In this document: piece after piece, positions 45,389-53,247 of the stretch
Numbering within the stretch: the stretch's first letter is position 1
Layout: each line of letters begins with the position of its first letter
Assembly (NCBI RefSeq): GCF_000820515.1
Contig: NZ_JXDG01000008.1
Location: 46,619-110,618 of the forward strand
DNA length: 64,000 nucleotides
Reading direction: 5' to 3'
Source of the DNA: Pseudomonas batumici
Lineage (GTDB): Bacteria > Pseudomonadota > Gammaproteobacteria > Pseudomonadales > Pseudomonadaceae
The notes under the pieces: model-generated
Databases searched by the model: none
Seen by the model: the letters and a program-made list of their open reading frames with translations, nothing else
Told to the model about the DNA's origin: nothing
Translations under genes and position numbers: made by a program

Positions 45389-45401
45389 ATTTGTAAGTCA
45401 A
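45374..45401 (-). promoter_or_regulatory. Sigma-70 promoter of prrF
   Basis: TTGACT (45401-45396) and TATGAT (45379-45374) are 16 bases apart on the minus strand; the predicted start is near 45367. Confidence 0.8.
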
Positions 45402-45464
45402 CGTCTTTTTATCGACCGCCCGTCCAGGCTATGACGCTGGGCGAACGGTCGGCGCGGGGGAGGT

Positions 45465-46265
45465 TCAGCGAGCGGCGTTGGCAGCATTCAAGCGCGTCAC
45501 TTCCTTGTTCAGCAGGTCGATGCGCCGCGCCATGCTTTCGATCAGGCTGTGAGCGATGCGCGGGTTGCTCTGGGTCAGGCTGAGGAACTGGTCCTTGGGG
45601 ATCAGCATGACGGTGCAGGGCTGGCTGGCAATCACGCTGGCGCTGCGCTTCTCGCCGGTGAACACCGCCATGGCGCCGAAAATCTCGTCCTTGGGCACAT
45701 CGCCGACCTTGTGGCCGTCGACAAAGGCCTCGGCGTGCCCGTCGGTGATGATGAACACATGATCGGCATCGTCGCCCTGGCGGATCATCACCTCGCCGCT
45801 CGCCACCTGCTGGAAACCGTTGCTGCTGCGGAACTCCGGCTGTTTCAGGCGCGAGACGGCATCGGAGAGCAGCGCCGTCTGGCCGATCAGGTAACGCAAC
45901 AGCGCTTCGGCGCGGGCCTCATCGGCGTAGATATGGGCGAAGACCTCGGCACGCCGATAGGGGATCAGGCGCAGTGGGTTGTCACTGCTCAGGACGCAGC
46001 GCGGCCAATCGATGCCCTGGCGCAGCCCGACCAGATCGCCTTCGTGCAGATAGAACAGCGCACGCTCATCGACCCGGGCATGCAGCAGGCCACTGTCGAT
46101 CAGGAAAAGTTGATCGTCCCGCAGCAAGGCGCTCAGGTCGTTGGTTTCTTCAAGCTCCAGGGGTTGTGCACAGGGGCTCAAGCCTTTGAGCAGTTGTGCC
46201 GGGATCGCCTGCAGACGATTGATCAATTCATCGGCGTAGGCCGGTTGCTCCCCGAGTAAATACAT
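45465..46265 (-). CDS. cbpA: Cyclic-nucleotide-binding protein CbpA
   Basis: The 266-residue protein has a CRP-like cyclic-nucleotide-binding domain (about residues 140-250), with GEVMIRQGDDADHVFIITDG and the phosphate-binding cassette around FGAMAVFTGEKRSASVIA. No helix-turn-helix is visible; the last ~30 residues are helical. The N-terminal half may be a degenerate second cyclic-nucleotide or CBS-like domain. In P. aeruginosa the protein at this position (CbpA) binds cAMP. It is upstream of, but separately transcribed from, prrF. Confidence 0.85.
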   Translation of the reverse strand: MYLLGEQPAYADELINRLQAIPAQLLKGLSPCAQPLELEETNDLSALLRDDQLFLIDSGLLHARVDERALFYLHEGDLVGLRQGIDWPRCVLSSDNPLRLIPYRRAEVFAHIYADEARAEALLRYLIGQTALLSDAVSRLKQPEFRSSNGFQQVASGEVMIRQGDDADHVFIITDGHAEAFVDGHKVGDVPKDEIFGAMAVFTGEKRSASVIASQPCTVMLIPKDQFLSLTQSNPRIAHSLIESMARRIDLLNKEVTRLNAANAAR

Positions 46266-46280
46266 GCCAAACCTGCGAAA

Positions 46281-46553
46281 TCAGTTTTTATGACGCGACG
46301 ATATCGATTCCAACTGTTTATTCAAGGCTTCTTTGCGTTCTTGAGGGATATCGTTCCAGTGAATGTCCATCAAGGCCCCTTCGATGGCGTACAACAGTAC
46401 TTTCGATGCGCGAAATCCGCGGGTCCTGACCGCGCGGTAGGCATCAACCGCTCCCAGTCGACGCAAATCCGATGCGCTGTGGATACCCACCGCGTGCAGC
46501 CATTGCGCCGAAGTCTTGCCAAGGTTTTTCAGGTGTTGCAGTTCATCGTTCAT
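46281..46553 (-). CDS. TfoX C-terminal-domain protein
   Basis: A 90-residue protein from ATG 46553 (MNDELQHLKNLGKTSAQWL) with the TfoX/Sxy C-terminal helix-hairpin-helix domain: LGKTSAQWLHAVGI, LRRLGAVDAY and LLYAIEGALMDIHWNDIP. TfoX family proteins regulate competence in other bacteria, but stand-alone C-domain proteins like this one have no established role. It lies 15 bases upstream of cbpA and could be co-transcribed with it. A longer open frame upstream is not supported. Confidence 0.8.
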   Translation of the reverse strand: MNDELQHLKNLGKTSAQWLHAVGIHSASDLRRLGAVDAYRAVRTRGFRASKVLLYAIEGALMDIHWNDIPQERKEALNKQLESISSRHKN

Positions 46554-46783
46554 CAAGCCTCCTTGCGACGGCCGAATGCTGCGTGGACGAAAGTAGGCAA
46601 GCCTGAAAAGAGTGTAGCGGTCAGCAGGAAAAGCGTGGTTCTTTGCTCGGCGTTGGTGCAAATGCTTCTAAGCCGCGGGGCAGGGGGAGGCGCGTAGAGG
46701 CGAACGGTCGCACGACAGGCACTTTGTCCGGGCGTGAGTGAGCATAGGGACAGGCGGTGCAGTCCCCTGGAGAGTCGCGAGGA

Positions 46784-47125
46784 CTAGACGCTGTAACGCA
46801 GTCGGGTACCGAACTGCATCGACATGAGGATCTCGGCGGGGCTCAGTTCCACCGGGAAGTAGGCGCCGGAAATCTGTGCATGGGCCACGCTGGCACCGAT
46901 CAGGATGGATTTCTGGAAGTCCACGCCGCGCAGGTCGGCGGAGCGGAAATAGGCATCGGTGAAGTCGATCCCGTCGGCGTTCAGTTCACGCAGGTCCAGG
47001 CCGCGGAAGTCACCGCCACGCATATCGATCGGGCCGTCCTTGGGACGTGCCTTGTTGAAGCCTGCAATGTCATCCTTGTGCAGCAGGGCATACAAGGGCG
47101 AATCGAGCAGCTTGGGATGGCTCAT
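46784..47125 (-). CDS. Pentapeptide-repeat protein
   Basis: A 113-residue protein from ATG 47125 (MSHPKLLDSPLYALLHKDD). The middle (about 36-85) has consecutive A(D/N)Lxx-type repeats, such as DFRGLDLRELNADGIDF and ADLRGVDFQKS, which fold as a right-handed quadrilateral helix. The repeat tract is short, about ten coils. Function is unknown; some family members mimic DNA or act as scaffolds. The convergent-side gap to the TfoX-like gene (46554-46783) holds nothing recognisable. Confidence 0.82.
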   Translation of the reverse strand: MSHPKLLDSPLYALLHKDDIAGFNKARPKDGPIDMRGGDFRGLDLRELNADGIDFTDAYFRSADLRGVDFQKSILIGASVAHAQISGAYFPVELSPAEILMSMQFGTRLRYSV

Positions 47126-47171
47126 GGGGCGTCTCCTGTTGGATTTATGGCGCCAGTATAATGCCACTATG

Positions 47172-47208
47172 TTTCAGCCGTGAAGCACTTGCGGCCCCAC
47201 GGCTGAAA
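47172..47208. repeat. Inverted repeat between kinase fusion and pentapeptide gene
   Basis: TTTCAGCCGTG (47172-47182) and CACGGCTGAAA (47198-47208) are exact inverted copies around 15 bases. No T run follows on the minus strand, so it would be an atypical terminator of the gene ending at 47216. Confidence 0.6.
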
Positions 47209-47215
47209 TACTTTC

Positions 47216-48808
47216 CTACAGGCCTGGCAGGCGCTGGCGAATCTGCTCGATCAGGGCGTCGAGGCTCCCGCTTTCATGGGTTTCGACGCGCTTGGTGCGC
47301 AGGATTTCATCGGCGCCGAGGGCTTCGCGGCTGGCCTGTTGGGCGGCGATCACTTCCAGTGTGGCGTCGGACGGGTCGACGGCATCGGCCTGACGCTGTG
47401 CCAACCAGTTTTCGATCACGGCCTGCGGGGCGTTGCAGTCGAGGATCAGGCAAGGCGCGCCCGTGGCTTCGGCGACCTTGGCGGCGGCATCGCGTTGTTC
47501 GCGCTTGAGGTAGGTGGCATCGATCACCACCGGGAAGCCGGCACGCAGGACGCTGTCGGCGATTTCATGCAGGCGCTGATAGGTGCTGACGCTGGCGTCG
47601 CGGCTATAGATGCCGTCGCCGACCCCGTTCTCGACCTGCTGGTCGCCGAACAGGCGCTTGCGCTCCACATCCGAGCGCAGCCGCACGGCACCCAGTGCTT
47701 CCACCAGGCGCAGGGCGACATGGCTCTTGCCGACGGCGGAGACGCCGCTGGTGATCGCCAGGAAGCGCGAAGGAATGGTGCTGTAGCTTTCCGCCAGGTT
47801 GGCGTAGTTGCGGTACTGGCGCATGCTGCTGGCGCGTTGTACCGGGTCCTCGGCCGACATGCTGAACAGCGCGACCTTGGCGCGCACCAGGGCGCGGTAG
47901 GCCTTGTAGAAGTTCAGCAGGGCCAGGCCCTGGTAGTCGCCGGTCAGTTCCAGGTACTGGCTGATGAGGCGCCGGGCCAGGCTCTTGAGACCGCGGTCTT
48001 CCAGGTCCATCGCGAGGAAGCCGGTATCGGCATAGACGTCGGTGAAGCGGAAGGGTTCGTTGAACTCGATGCAGTCGAAGATCACTACCTTGCCGTCGAT
48101 GACGGTGGCGTTGCCCAGGTGGATGTCACCGTGGCATTCACGGATGAAACCCTCGGCCTTGCGCTGGGCCAGCAGCGGCTTGAGGCGTTCGAAGCTGGTC
48201 TCGGCCCAGGCTTGCAGGGCGTCGAGTTGCAGCAGGTCGGCCTTTTCGCTGAGGAACGGGCGGATCTGTTCGAAGTTCTGGCGGACCGGGTCCATGACCG
48301 CTTCCGGGGTGCCCTGGTAGTGCGCCTTCGGCACTTCGGGGGCGCTCTGGTGGAAAGCCGCAATCTGTTGGGCCATGGCATCGATGTGCGCGGTGGTCAG
48401 TTCGCCGTTGGCCTGCAGGGTGCTCAGCAGCTGGCTCTGCGGGAACTGGCGCATTTTCAGCACGTATTCGATGGCCGGGCCGGTGCCGCCGAGTACGGGC
48501 GCCTCGGCGCTGCCGGTGATCGGCAGGACTTCCAGGTACAGATCGTCGGTCAGGCGCTGGTTCAGGCGCAGTTCTTCAGCGCAGAAGTGCGCGCGCGCGG
48601 ACAGCTCGGTGAAGTCGAGGAAACCGAAATTGACCGGCTTCTTGATCTTGTAGGCATAGGAACCGGTGAGCAGGACCCAGGAAATATGGGTTTCGATAAC
48701 CTGGAATCCGTCCACCGGATGGGGGTAGAGGGCCGGGTTTTGCAGGGCGGTAATCAGGGACTGGCTCACTGGCGATCCTTCAGAAGGCGGTAAATTCAAG
48801 TCGGTCAT
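47216..48808 (-). CDS. Fusion of APH-like kinase and P-loop (AAA/zeta-like) kinase
   Basis: A 530-residue two-domain protein. The N-terminal ~330 residues resemble aminoglycoside/choline phosphotransferases, with the Brenner motif CHGDIHLGNATV and metal motif IFDCIEFNEPF. The C-terminal ~180 residues are a P-loop kinase with TSGVSAVGKSHVA (about 360) and a downstream VVIDATYLKREQRD segment. It is not expected to be a drug-resistance enzyme; the substrate is unknown. ATG 48808 (MTDLNLPPSEG) is chosen. It is divergent from mrcB across 77 bases. Confidence 0.82.
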   Translation of the reverse strand: MTDLNLPPSEGSPVSQSLITALQNPALYPHPVDGFQVIETHISWVLLTGSYAYKIKKPVNFGFLDFTELSARAHFCAEELRLNQRLTDDLYLEVLPITGSAEAPVLGGTGPAIEYVLKMRQFPQSQLLSTLQANGELTTAHIDAMAQQIAAFHQSAPEVPKAHYQGTPEAVMDPVRQNFEQIRPFLSEKADLLQLDALQAWAETSFERLKPLLAQRKAEGFIRECHGDIHLGNATVIDGKVVIFDCIEFNEPFRFTDVYADTGFLAMDLEDRGLKSLARRLISQYLELTGDYQGLALLNFYKAYRALVRAKVALFSMSAEDPVQRASSMRQYRNYANLAESYSTIPSRFLAITSGVSAVGKSHVALRLVEALGAVRLRSDVERKRLFGDQQVENGVGDGIYSRDASVSTYQRLHEIADSVLRAGFPVVIDATYLKREQRDAAAKVAEATGAPCLILDCNAPQAVIENWLAQRQADAVDPSDATLEVIAAQQASREALGADEILRTKRVETHESGSLDALIEQIRQRLPGL

Positions 48809-48885
48809 TATGGCTGCTGAAGGCGTTGGTGCAAACCGCCGGACGTGCATGTTGATCATCAATAAAGTGCGTATAATCCGCCGCC

Positions 48886-51216
48886 ATGACTCGTACCCGA
48901 TCCCCCCGTTCCCGTCCCAAATCCAAACCTTCCGCTGGTCGCCTGCGTCCCTGGCTTGGCTGGGTGATCAAGCTCAGCCTGGTCGGCCTCGTCGTGCTCG
49001 CCGGTTTTGCCGTCTACCTCGATGCGGTGGTGCAGGAGAAGTTCTCCGGCAAGCGCTGGACCATTCCGGCCAAGGTCTATGCCCGGCCGCTGGAGTTGTT
49101 CGTCGGCCAGAAGCTGAGCAAGGAAGACTTCCTCACCGAACTCGATGCCCTCGGCTATCGTCGCGAAGCCGTGGCCAACGGTCCGGGGGCGGCGCAGGTC
49201 AACGGCAATACCGTGGACCTGAACACCCGCGGCTTCCAGTTCTATGAAGGCATGGAGTCGGCCCAGCCGGTGCGCGTGCGCTTCTCCGGCGACTATGTGG
49301 CCGAGCTGTCCTCGCTCAACGGTGCGAAGCTGTCGGTGGTGCGCCTCGAGCCGCTGCTGATCGGCGGCCTGTACCCGAAGAACCTCGAAGACCGGATCCT
49401 GATCAAGATCGACCAGGTGCCGCCGTACCTGCTCGACACCCTGGTCGCGGTCGAGGACCGGGATTTCTATCATCACTTCGGCGTCTCGCCCAAGTCGATT
49501 GCCCGGGCCCTCTGGGTCAATACCTCGGCCGGCCAGATGCGCCAGGGCGGCAGTACCCTGACCCAGCAGTTGGTGAAGAACTTCTTCCTGACCAACGAAC
49601 GCAGCCTGAGCCGCAAGCTCACCGAGGCCATGATGGCCTTGTTGCTGGAGCTGCATTACGACAAGAAAGAGATTCTCGAGGCTTACCTCAACGAGGTCTT
49701 TATCGGCCAGGACGGCCAGCGCGCGGTGCACGGCTTCGGCCTGGCCAGCCAGTTCTTCTTCAGCCAGCCGCTGGCGGAGCTGAAGTTGCATCAGGTGGCC
49801 TTGCTGGTGGGCATGGTCAAGGGCCCGTCCTACTACAACCCGCGGCGCTCCCCGGAGCGGGCGCTGGAACGACGTAACCTGGTCCTCGACCTGCTGGAGC
49901 AGCAGGGCGTGGCGACCGCCGAGCAAGTGGCGGCGGCGAAGAAAATGCCGTTGGGGGTGACCACCCGCGGCAGGTTGGCGGACAGCTCGTTCCCCGGTTT
50001 CCTCGACCTGGTCAAGCGGCAACTGCGTGAAGACTATCGCGACGAAGACTTGACCGAGGAGGGCTTGCGCATCTTCACCAGCTTCGACCCGATCCTGCAG
50101 ATGAAGGCCGAGGCGTCGGTCAACGACACCTTCAAGCGTCTGGCCGGTCGCAAGGGCGGTGACGATGTCGAGGCGGCCATGGTGGTGACCAATCCGGAAA
50201 CCGGTGAGGTCCAGGCCATGATCGGCAGTCGCCAGGCCAGCTTTGCCGGTTTCAACCGGGCGCTGGATGCGGTGCGCCCGGTGGGCTCGCTGATCAAGCC
50301 GGCGGTCTATCTGACGGCGCTGGAGAAGCCCAGCCAATACACCCTGACCAGTTGGCTGTCGGACGAATCCTTCTCGGTGAAAGGCGCCGACGGTCAGATC
50401 TGGAAACCGCAGAACTACGACCGGCGTTCCCACGGCACGATTTTCCTCTATCAGGGCCTGGCGCACTCCTACAACCTGTCGACCGCCCGACTGGGCCTGG
50501 AAGTCGGCGTGCCGAATGTCCTCAAGACCCTCGGGCGCCTGGGGATCACCCGCGAGTTCCCGGCCTTCCCTTCGATGTTGCTGGGGGCCGCGAGCATGAC
50601 GCCGATGGAAATCGCGACCATGTACCAGACCTTGGCCAATGGCGGATTCAATACGCCGATGCGCGGTATTCGCAGCGTCCTGACGGCCGAGGGCCAGCCG
50701 CTCAAGCGTTATCCGTTCCAGGTCCAGCAGCGCTTCGATCCGGGGTCGATCTACCTGATCCAGGCCGCGATGCAGCGGGTGATGCGTGAGGGTACGGGGA
50801 GCGGGGTTTACAATGTACTGCCCAAGACCCTGACCCTGGCCGGCAAGACCGGTACCAGCAACGACTCGCGTGACAGCTGGTTCGCCGGTTTCGGCCAGGA
50901 CCTGCTGGCGGTGGTCTGGCTCGGTCGCGACGACAACGGCAAGACGCCGTTCACCGGCGCCACCGGTGCCTTGCAGGTCTGGACCAGCTTCATGCGCAAG
51001 GCCGATCCGCTGCCATTGGACATGCCGCAACCGGATAACGTGGTCCAGGCCTGGGTCGATCCGCGCACCGGGCAAGGCTCCGATGGCAATTGCCCGGGGG
51101 CGGTGCAGATGCCGTATATTCGCGGCAGTGAACCGGTGCCCGGCGCGGCATGCGGTGGCGCTGCGCCTACGCCGGCCACGGAAGTGATGGATTGGGTCAA
51201 GGGCTGGTTGAATTGA
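48886..51216 (+). CDS. mrcB: Penicillin-binding protein 1B
   Basis: PBP1b is a bifunctional peptidoglycan synthase. The 776-residue protein has a basic cytoplasmic tail, one membrane helix (about 25-48), a UB2H-like domain, the GT51 glycosyltransferase domain with catalytic Glu190 in AVEDRDFYHHFG and GGSTLTQQLVKNFFL, and the transpeptidase domain with Ser468 in GSLIKPA (SxxK), SYN and KTGTS. The lipoprotein activator LpoP follows 16 bases downstream. The sequence ends with a low-complexity Pro/Ala/Gly tail. Confidence 0.96.
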   Translation: MTRTRSPRSRPKSKPSAGRLRPWLGWVIKLSLVGLVVLAGFAVYLDAVVQEKFSGKRWTIPAKVYARPLELFVGQKLSKEDFLTELDALGYRREAVANGPGAAQVNGNTVDLNTRGFQFYEGMESAQPVRVRFSGDYVAELSSLNGAKLSVVRLEPLLIGGLYPKNLEDRILIKIDQVPPYLLDTLVAVEDRDFYHHFGVSPKSIARALWVNTSAGQMRQGGSTLTQQLVKNFFLTNERSLSRKLTEAMMALLLELHYDKKEILEAYLNEVFIGQDGQRAVHGFGLASQFFFSQPLAELKLHQVALLVGMVKGPSYYNPRRSPERALERRNLVLDLLEQQGVATAEQVAAAKKMPLGVTTRGRLADSSFPGFLDLVKRQLREDYRDEDLTEEGLRIFTSFDPILQMKAEASVNDTFKRLAGRKGGDDVEAAMVVTNPETGEVQAMIGSRQASFAGFNRALDAVRPVGSLIKPAVYLTALEKPSQYTLTSWLSDESFSVKGADGQIWKPQNYDRRSHGTIFLYQGLAHSYNLSTARLGLEVGVPNVLKTLGRLGITREFPAFPSMLLGAASMTPMEIATMYQTLANGGFNTPMRGIRSVLTAEGQPLKRYPFQVQQRFDPGSIYLIQAAMQRVMREGTGSGVYNVLPKTLTLAGKTGTSNDSRDSWFAGFGQDLLAVVWLGRDDNGKTPFTGATGALQVWTSFMRKADPLPLDMPQPDNVVQAWVDPRTGQGSDGNCPGAVQMPYIRGSEPVPGAACGGAAPTPATEVMDWVKGWLN

Positions 51217-51232
51217 GCGAAGAGGATTTGAC

Positions 51233-52045
51233 GTGAACAAGTGGTGGATTCCAGCTTTTGCAGCGCTGACCGTGCTGGGCGGTTGTTCCAGCGTGCCGCG
51301 GGGTTCGATCCCGGTGGTCGACTCGGGGACGGCGGTCTCCAACAACGAGCGGATCTCGTCCTCGGGCGGTTTCCGCAAGACCATCGTCAAGGGCGCGGTG
51401 CCGAACCAGACCCAGGCGGTTCCCCAGGACTCCGGCGTAGTGGTGATGGTTCCGGGCGGTGGCGCGGCCACGTCGGCACCGATCAGCACCGAACCGTTCA
51501 CACCGGGGCCGATTACCCCGGGCCCGGCGAACAACGCGCCGATCCAGACTGCGCCGATCGACTCGGGTGCCTATAACCAGGGCGCTTACAATCAGAGCAC
51601 TTACAATCAGGGTGCCTACAACCCGGGCGCCAATCAGGGCACCTACAATGCGCCGAGCCCGGTGGCACCGAGCGGTATTCCGTCCAACAACAACAGCGGC
51701 GGCCTGTCCGCTGACGAGCAACTGGACGGACCGGTGCTGGCGCTGTTGACCACGGCCCAGCAGCAGCAATCCAGCGGCGACCTCAATGGTGCCTCGTCCA
51801 GCCTCGAGCGTGCCCAGCGCGTGGCACCGCGTGAGCCGCAAGTGCTCTATCGACTGGCCCAGGTGCGCATGGCCCAGGGCGATGCGCCGCAGGCCGAGCA
51901 ACTGGCTCGGCGTGGCCTGAGCTTCGCCAGCGGACGCCCGGATCTGCAGGCCAACCTCTGGGGCATCATCGCCCAGGCGCGGGACAAGCAGGGTGACGCC
52001 GCGGGGGCTGCGCAGGCCCGGCAGAAGGCCCAGGGCGGTTACTGA
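51233..52045 (+). CDS. lpoP: Outer-membrane lipoprotein activator of PBP1b, LpoP-like
   Basis: The 270-residue lipoprotein starts at GTG 51233 behind AGAGGA. The signal peptide ends in the lipobox VLGGC with Cys18. A long Pro/Gly/Asn-rich linker (about 20-160) contains irregular YNQG repeats (113-139), and residues ~165-262 form TPR-like helices (LERAQRVAPREPQVLYRLAQ). LpoP is the TPR lipoprotein that activates PBP1b in P. aeruginosa; position directly behind mrcB supports the assignment. The linker would let it span the periplasm. The yqcC start overlaps its stop by one base. Confidence 0.85.
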   Translation: MNKWWIPAFAALTVLGGCSSVPRGSIPVVDSGTAVSNNERISSSGGFRKTIVKGAVPNQTQAVPQDSGVVVMVPGGGAATSAPISTEPFTPGPITPGPANNAPIQTAPIDSGAYNQGAYNQSTYNQGAYNPGANQGTYNAPSPVAPSGIPSNNNSGGLSADEQLDGPVLALLTTAQQQQSSGDLNGASSSLERAQRVAPREPQVLYRLAQVRMAQGDAPQAEQLARRGLSFASGRPDLQANLWGIIAQARDKQGDAAGAAQARQKAQGGY

Positions 52046-52374
52046 TGGATGCGCGTTTTCCGTTGATTGCCGAGCAACTGCTGCTGATCGAGCGGGAGTT
52101 GCGCGTCCAGGGTAGCTGGGATGAGGTGTCGCCCAGCGCCGAGGCCCTGGCCAGTGTCGAGCCGTTCAGCGTCGACACTCTGGAATTCGAACAGTGGCTG
52201 CAATGGATTTTCCTGCCGAGGATGAAGGTGATCCTCGAGCGGGATCTGCCGCTGCCCAATGCCTCCGGGATTCTGGCCATGGCGGAAATGGTCTATGCCC
52301 AGCGGCCCGGGCAGGGGCGGGGACTGCAGCGGTTGCTGGCGCAGTTTGACCGGTTGATTGCAGAGACGCGCTGA
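52045..52374 (+). CDS. YqcC-family protein (DUF446)
   Basis: A 109-residue helical protein of the YqcC family; the conserved part includes FEQWLQWIFLPRMKVILE and a C-terminal LQRLLAQFDRLI. The E. coli relative is next to truC, but no function is known to me. It overlaps the lpoP stop by one base (TGATG), so it is translated with mrcB-lpoP. A REP-like hairpin follows its stop. Confidence 0.82.
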   Translation: MDARFPLIAEQLLLIERELRVQGSWDEVSPSAEALASVEPFSVDTLEFEQWLQWIFLPRMKVILERDLPLPNASGILAMAEMVYAQRPGQGRGLQRLLAQFDRLIAETR

Positions 52375-52378
52375 TAGA

Positions 52379-52407
52379 TGTGGGAACCGGCAAGCCGGCT
52401 CCCACAG
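52379..52407. repeat. REP-like hairpin between yqcC and DUF4124 gene
   Basis: TGTGGGAACCGGC and GCCGGCTCCCACA are near-perfect inverted copies separated by two bases. It lies between convergent genes and may act as a transcript-end stabiliser for both. It is a compact variant of the REP core seen at 28.4 and 32.8 kb. Confidence 0.8.
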
Positions 52408-52412
52408 TGTGC

Positions 52413-52844
52413 TTACGAGCAGTTTTCCTCGATGTTCTTGCGCGTCTCCTTCAGTCGCGCCTGGCGCTCCTCTTCGCTCAGGCGACGCTGTTCGCCATTG
52501 ACCTCTTCGCGCACCCGCGCATTGTTTTCCAGTTGGGCCAGGTTGGTCCGCACCTTCTCGCAATACGCCTTGCGGGCGACTTCCTGATCGGCAATCTGTT
52601 TCTTGACCTTGGCATCCACGGCCTGCTGGTCACCCACCGGCGTGCTCGCTGGCACGGCCGGACGCGGTGGCGGCGCGGGCGCATTGCCGATCGCCGGCGT
52701 CACCACCGTGGCCGCTTGCCCGGCCGGCGGTTGCGCGTCGAAATGCGTCACGCCCTGGGCGTCGACCCATTTGTAGATCGGGCTGGCCTGGCATAGGGGG
52801 ATCAAGGCGAATAACAGGCCCGTCATCAGAATGCTTCTACGCAT
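52413..52844 (-). CDS. Secreted DUF4124 domain protein
   Basis: The 143-residue protein has a signal peptide (MRRSILMTGLLFALIPLCQA), then the DUF4124 motif IYKWVDAQGVTHFDAQPPAG, a Pro/Ala-rich linker and a charged coiled-coil-like C-terminal half (about 75-143) ending ENCS. It is predicted to be periplasmic. DUF4124 proteins are common in pseudomonads with no established role. The gene converges on yqcC and is divergent from ilvI. Confidence 0.85.
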   Translation of the reverse strand: MRRSILMTGLLFALIPLCQASPIYKWVDAQGVTHFDAQPPAGQAATVVTPAIGNAPAPPPRPAVPASTPVGDQQAVDAKVKKQIADQEVARKAYCEKVRTNLAQLENNARVREEVNGEQRRLSEEERQARLKETRKNIEENCS

Positions 52845-53247
52845 CAGGTTTCCTTGTCAGACAATGCGATAAGCAACGTAGCACATTCCCCTGGGAAAGG
52901 TTTTCTTCTGCGTTGTCATGCGCTTAGTTCGAAGAAAGCTCACAAGATGACTTGACTTAGGCGGGGCGAATCAGAACAATCCAAAGTCCGCTGTAGAGGG
53001 GCTGCCAGAAGCAGGCCCACTCGGCAGATCATGAGGCGCACATCCGCGCCGACCTGTTACACCCGCAACGCGTTACCTCGCGCTGGGTGGGAAACCCCCG
53101 CAACACTTGGGGCACTCCCAATACTTGCTCAGTCAGTGCTGACGTAGTCGGCGACCACCGTCGCTCATGCTCTGTCGAGAAGTAAACCTATTAAGACCCG
53201 TCTCCAGTGTCTGTGGACGGTATTCTGGCGTTTTAGAGGTGAACAAC
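52845..53247. other. Intergenic region and leader upstream of ilvI
   Basis: About 400 bases with no convincing gene. A 38-codon ORF (53031-53147) ends in a stretch with several Leu, Ile and Val codons, but it lacks a ribosome binding site and I see no following terminator-antiterminator pair. The segment CTGCC...GGCAG near 53002-53026 can form a hairpin. The ilvI promoter was not identified. Confidence 0.5.

Noticed and set aside
45282..45464. A second tandem prrF copy as in P. aeruginosa.
   Set aside because: Only one PrrF core, one Fur box and one terminator are present between deoC and cbpA.
47216..48808. Aminoglycoside resistance gene.
   Set aside because: The phosphotransferase-like domain is fused to a P-loop kinase in a chromosomal core context with no mobile element; resistance is not supported.
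53031..53147. Classic branched-chain leader peptide for ilv attenuation.
   Set aside because: There is no run of regulatory codons, no ribosome binding site and no terminator-antiterminator structure that I can see; kept only as a weak finding.
53167..53247. 27-residue N-terminal extension of IlvI from ATG 53167.
   Set aside because: Acetolactate synthase family proteins begin at the MELLSGGE position, and AGAGG is well spaced from GTG 53248.
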